Assembly (NCBI GenBank): GCA_964629735.1
Contig: CAZVQX010000024.1
Span: 1 to 7,870 of the forward strand
DNA length: 7,870 nt
Source of the DNA: CAZVQX01 sp964629735
GTDB taxonomy: Bacteria > Bacillota_I > Bacilli_A > RF39 > UBA660
Reading direction: 5' to 3'
Shown here piece by piece: positions 5,563-7,870 of this stretch; within the stretch, counting starts at the first letter, position 1; every line of letters starts with the position of its first letter. Under the pieces are notes generated by a model, which saw only the letters and a program-made list of their open reading frames with translations, was not told the origin of the DNA and made no database searches. A program made the translations under genes and the position numbers.

Positions 5563-6348
5563 ATGAAAAAAATCTTAATTACAGGTGCTCGTAGTGGTAT
5601 TGGTTATGCTACAATAAAAAAATTGTTAAATAAAAATTATGAAATATATTTAACTGTTCATACTGAAGGACAGCAGAAAGTATTAAAAGAAAAATATAAA
5701 AATTATAAAAATGTTTATTGTTTTAAATTAGATGTTACTAATAAACAAGATTTGAAAAAATTAGAACAGTTAGATATTGATATATTATTTTGTAATGCAG
5801 CAATTGGTTATAGTGGATCTATTGCCGAAATTCCTATTAATTTAGTTCGTGAAAATTTCGAAGTAAATGTGTTTTCAAATTTTCAAGTTGTTCAAATTAT
5901 TATTGAAAAAATGCTTCAAAAAAACTCCGGAAAAATAATTATGATGTCATCTATTGCTAGATTAATCCCAAATAAATTTTTAGGTGTTTATAGCGCCACT
6001 AAAGCATCAATTAGTAATTTAACTTATAGTTTAAAAAAAGAATTGAAATTTTTAAAGAGTAATATTAAAACAATATTAATTGAGCCAGGTGCTTATCATA
6101 CTGGGTTTAATCAAGTAATTTTAGAAAATAAGTATGATTGGATGAATAATAATTCGTATTTTAAGGAACATCTAGAATTAATAAGAACAAAAGAATTTAA
6201 ATATTTTAATATGATTGAAAGAAAAAATTTAAATTCAATAACAAATCAAATAGTAAGAGCAATAGAAAGTGATAATCCTAAATTTATATATCGAGCACCT
6301 TTTTCCCAAGCGATAACTGCTAAAATTATAAATTTTATAATTTTTTAA
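5563..6348 (+). CDS. Short-chain dehydrogenase/reductase (SDR family)
   Basis: This 261-aa classical SDR has a Rossmann fold. The cofactor glycine motif TGARSGIG (7-14) is at the N-terminus, LDVT (56-59) marks the adenine-binding Asp, CNAAIG (77-82) is the NAG-type motif, N102 is the structural or catalytic Asn, and S130 with Y143-x-x-x-K147 (YSATK) completes the catalytic tetrad. EPGAYHTGF (174-182) is the usual PG motif after strand 6. It would carry out NAD(P)-dependent oxidation or reduction of a small alcohol or carbonyl compound; the substrate cannot be read. The ATG at 5563 is chosen because the conserved fold begins immediately; an in-frame ATG at 5503 would add 20 Asn-rich residues. 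The RBS is weak (GGTGG, 5554-5558). The gene stands alone between a transposase relic and a tRNA, with its own terminator. Confidence 0.88.
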   Translation: MKKILITGARSGIGYATIKKLLNKNYEIYLTVHTEGQQKVLKEKYKNYKNVYCFKLDVTNKQDLKKLEQLDIDILFCNAAIGYSGSIAEIPINLVRENFEVNVFSNFQVVQIIIEKMLQKNSGKIIMMSSIARLIPNKFLGVYSATKASISNLTYSLKKELKFLKSNIKTILIEPGAYHTGFNQVILENKYDWMNNNSYFKEHLELIRTKEFKYFNMIERKNLNSITNQIVRAIESDNPKFIYRAPFSQAITAKIINFIIF

Positions 6349-6349
6349 T

Positions 6350-6378
6350 AAAAATACTTGCATATTACAAGTATTTTT
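6350..6378 (+). terminator. Intrinsic terminator of the SDR gene
   Basis: An 11-bp perfect stem, AAAAATACTTG (6350-6360) with CAAGTATTTTT (6368-6378), around a 7-nt loop. The A-rich left arm and T-rich right arm make it symmetrical. It lies 2 nt after the stop codon. Confidence 0.85.
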
Positions 6379-6386
6379 GTTATTAT
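6358..6386 (+). promoter_or_regulatory. Possible promoter of tRNA-Met
   Basis: TTGCAT (6358-6363), a 17-nt spacer and TATTAT (6381-6386) would start transcription near 6393, about 11 nt before the tRNA. It overlaps the SDR terminator. The -35 is a weak match. Confidence 0.4.
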
Positions 6387-6403
6387 TATATTGTCATATC
6401 TTT

Positions 6404-6480
6404 GGCGATGTAGCTCAGCTGGCTAGAGCGTCCGGTTCATACCCGGAAGGTCGGGGGTTCGATCCCCTCCGTCGCTACCA
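6404..6480 (+). tRNA. tRNA-Met (elongator), anticodon CAT
   Basis: A 77-nt cloverleaf with encoded CCA (6478-6480). The acceptor GGCGATG (6404-6410) pairs with CGTCGCT (6470-6476), including a G1-U72 wobble. The D-arm is GCTCAGCTGGCTAGAGC, the anticodon stem is CCGG/CCGG around loop TTCATAC with CAT at 6438-6440, and the T-arm contains GGGGGTTCGATCCCC. It closely resembles the elongator tRNA-Met of Bacilli. It is not the initiator, which has a C1-A72 mismatch and three G-C pairs closing the anticodon stem. tRNA-Ile2 with a modified CAT anticodon is less likely from the body sequence. Confidence 0.93.
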
Positions 6481-6490
6481 TTTAGACAAT

Positions 6491-6520
6491 AACCCCCTTG
6501 GTTAACAAGGGGGTTTATTT
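6491..6520 (+). terminator. Strong intrinsic terminator after tRNA-Met
   Basis: AACCCCCTTG (6491-6500) pairs perfectly with CAAGGGGGTT (6506-6515) around the loop GTTAA. A short T-rich tail (TTATTT) follows. It separates the tRNA from the lysis module. Confidence 0.88.
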
Positions 6521-6618
6521 GTAAAAAAAAACAAATAAAATAGTTTTAAATTAAATTGAGGCATTGATTATTGCTTCTTTTTTATTGCATGAATATTAAT
6601 AAAGTGAGGGGTAATAAT

Positions 6619-6906
6619 ATGGAAGATTTTGTTAATTGGGCAATGTTAAGTGATTGGGTCACTTTTGTGGCAATTATATATGGGATAACTCAATTCACTA
6701 AGGAACTCAAATTGATAAAAAAAATTCCCACTAAATATTGGTCATTTTTAGTTTCTTTTATACTTATAATATCATCAAATATTAAAAGTGGAACATTTCA
6801 ATTTTATGATATTATTTTATATTTGATTTCAGGCATTTTGGCTAGTATGAATGCTAATGGAATTCATGATTTTTGTCCGCGTAGGGTAAAGGAGGAGGAT
6901 AAATGA
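6619..6906 (+). CDS. Small three-TM holin-like protein
   Basis: This 95-aa membrane protein has three hydrophobic segments (about 12-27, 40-56 and 62-81), short charged connectors (KELKLIKKIPTK) and a charged C-terminus (CPRRVKEEDK). The end of TM3, SMNANGIHDF, resembles the A.NG.YD ending common in phage holins of Firmicutes. A holin forms membrane lesions that let the endolysin reach the wall. The role is supported by size and topology and by an M23 endolysin encoded two genes downstream. The ATG at 6619 follows GAGGGG (6606-6611) by 7 nt; a longer in-frame start at 6571 has no RBS. The stop overlaps the next ORF as ATGA. No convincing promoter is visible between the tRNA terminator and the start. 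I cannot assign a specific holin family. Confidence 0.7.
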   Translation: MEDFVNWAMLSDWVTFVAIIYGITQFTKELKLIKKIPTKYWSFLVSFILIISSNIKSGTFQFYDIILYLISGILASMNANGIHDFCPRRVKEEDK

Positions 6907-7067
6907 TAAATAATAAATTAGATAATGAAAATTTAGAAGTTTATGACAAAATTGCTTTTGACATTGATATTAATTTTGAAGATGAATACATATTTGTAGG
7001 TAATTTAAAAAATTTACCACTAAAACCAGAAACTCATAGTAAGGAAGAGGTAATAGATGATGAATGA
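6903..7067 (+). CDS. Small acidic protein of the lysis module, unknown function
   Basis: A 54-aa ORF starting at the ATG that overlaps the holin-like stop (ATGA), with GGAGGAGG (6891-6898) a near-perfect RBS 4 nt upstream. Its stop TGA (7065-7067) overlaps the endolysin start. The product is very acidic (for example DIDINFEDE at 20-28 and a KEEVIDDE end), with no signal peptide and no membrane segment. I do not recognise it. The tight overlaps on both sides and the strong RBS argue that it is translated. By position it could be a small phage accessory protein or a lysis regulator, but that is only inference from neighbours. Confidence 0.6.
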   Translation: MINNKLDNENLEVYDKIAFDIDINFEDEYIFVGNLKNLPLKPETHSKEEVIDDE

Positions 7068-7870
7068 AATTACTATTAAAATTTTCAATGGTGAGGACCA
7101 CTATATAACAAGCAATTATGGTTGGCGAACATATTTATATAATGGTAATTATGTAACTGATTTTCATAATGGTACTGATTATGGTACTAATTTAAAAAAA
7201 TTACCCCAATATGCTATTGAAGATGGTGTTGTAACAAGTGCCGGAGTCGATAATACTGGTGCGATATTCGCGTGGATTTATTATCCACGATTAAATGTTC
7301 GAATGTTACATTATCATTTAAATCAACTAATTGTTAAAAAAAATGATAATATAAAAGAAGGAACACTAATTGGTTATACAGGAATGTCAGGTAAAGCAAC
7401 TGGGATTCACTTACACTTGAGTATATACGATTTAAAAACCAATAAATATGTTGATCCTGAAATGTTTGCAAAAAATTATAAAAAAACCAATCATGATGCT
7501 TTAAAATATAAAATAGGAGATGAGGTAATAATTAATGGGCAACTATTTCAAACGAGTTATGGGGAGAGTGCTGGTAAATTAGTAAATAATAAAAAAACTA
7601 AAATAACTAGAATTAATGAAGGCGGTAAATATCCGTATAACACTACTGGGGATTTAGGTTGGATGAGTGAAGATAGCATTCGCCTGGCAAATGATGCAAT
7701 AAAAGTCGGTGATAAAGTAAAAGTTAAAAAAGCAATCCAATATACGGGTGAACCATTTAACATTTATTATGATGTCTATGATGTTTTAGAAGTTAAGGGT
7801 GATCGAATTGTAATTGGGGAACGTGTCATAATAGTGACAGGGTGCATTAACGTTTTGGAATCAAGGGTTT
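7057..7870 (+). CDS. M23-family peptidase endolysin with SH3-like repeats (partial, runs off window)
   Basis: The frame is open from the ATG at 7057 to the window end, giving at least 271 residues. Residues about 15-145 form an M23 (LytM-like) metallopeptidase: H37-x-x-x-D41 in DFHNGTDYG, H85/H87 in MLHYHL, and the HxH H118/H120 in GIHLHLS, with the usual GYTGMSGKATG before it. M23 enzymes cut peptide bonds in peptidoglycan cross-bridges or stems. Two SH3-like segments follow, about 148-210 (YKIGDEVIINGQLF...GDLGWMSEDSIRLA) and from about 214 (IKVGDKVKVKKAIQYTGEPF...), probably binding the cell wall. No signal peptide is present, as expected for a phage endolysin released by a holin. GAAGAGG (7044-7050) lies 6 nt before 7057; the ATG at 7060 is an alternative. 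The start overlaps the small upstream ORF by 11 bases. Confidence 0.87.
   Translation, partial: MMNEITIKIFNGEDHYITSNYGWRTYLYNGNYVTDFHNGTDYGTNLKKLPQYAIEDGVVTSAGVDNTGAIFAWIYYPRLNVRMLHYHLNQLIVKKNDNIKEGTLIGYTGMSGKATGIHLHLSIYDLKTNKYVDPEMFAKNYKKTNHDALKYKIGDEVIINGQLFQTSYGESAGKLVNNKKTKITRINEGGKYPYNTTGDLGWMSEDSIRLANDAIKVGDKVKVKKAIQYTGEPFNIYYDVYDVLEVKGDRIVIGERVIIVTGCINVLESRV

Noticed and set aside
6404..6480. Initiator tRNA-fMet or tRNA-Ile2 (CAT)
   Set aside because: Position 1-72 is G-U rather than the C-A mismatch of initiators, the anticodon stem lacks the three initiator G-C pairs, and the body matches elongator tRNA-Met of Bacilli.
7557..7763. 68-aa open frame on the - strand
   Set aside because: It is antisense to the SH3-like part of the endolysin, with no ribosome site or motif.
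1..7870. Mollicute genetic code with TGA as tryptophan
   Set aside because: Tryptophan is encoded by TGG and no intact gene has an in-frame TGA. TGA serves as stop for the holin-like gene and the 54-aa ORF.
1..7870. CRISPR array or long direct repeats
   Set aside because: No regularly spaced repeat units were seen on either strand.

Overview
The window comes from a strongly AT-rich, low-GC Firmicutes-type bacterium (Bacilli, Erysipelotrichia or Mollicute-related). Evidence is the AGGAGG-like ribosome sites, the SigA-type promoters (several with extended -10 TGnTATAAT), U-tailed terminators, a Bacillus-like elongator tRNA-Met, and the standard genetic code (TGA is a stop). PerR plus rubrerythrin suggests an anaerobe or microaerophile that handles peroxide. 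I cannot name the species.

Left part (1-2864): the last codons of a UDP-GlcNAc 2-epimerase (+), then a convergent CBS/DRTGG-containing family II inorganic pyrophosphatase (-), then a divergently transcribed two-TM GT2 glycosyltransferase (+) of the polyprenyl-phosphate sugar transferase type. The epimerase and the glycosyltransferase both fit cell-envelope glycan synthesis.

Centre (2865-5113): the most notable locus. A consensus promoter drives about 560 nt of non-coding, comparatively GC-rich, highly structured sequence, followed 20-30 nt later by a four-TM protein with a Lys-rich N-terminus. I read this as an OLE RNA (ornate, large, extremophilic RNA) and its partner membrane protein OapA. 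The 5' and 3' ends of the RNA pair with each other, just before a U tract. A perfect TTGACA-16-TATAAT promoter overlaps the oapA stop codon, followed by a 21-bp perfect palindrome resembling a Per box. It serves perR and rubrerythrin, which form an oxidative-stress operon ending in a clear terminator.

Right part (5114-7870): a decayed IS30-type transposase fragment (-), a lone short-chain dehydrogenase with its own terminator, an elongator tRNA-Met with encoded CCA and its own terminator, and then a phage-type lysis module: a three-TM holin-like protein, a 54-aa acidic ORF and an M23-peptidase endolysin with SH3-like repeats. These three overlap one another, and the endolysin runs off the window. 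The tRNA followed by lysis genes suggests a prophage or prophage-remnant edge, but no integrase or att repeat is visible here.
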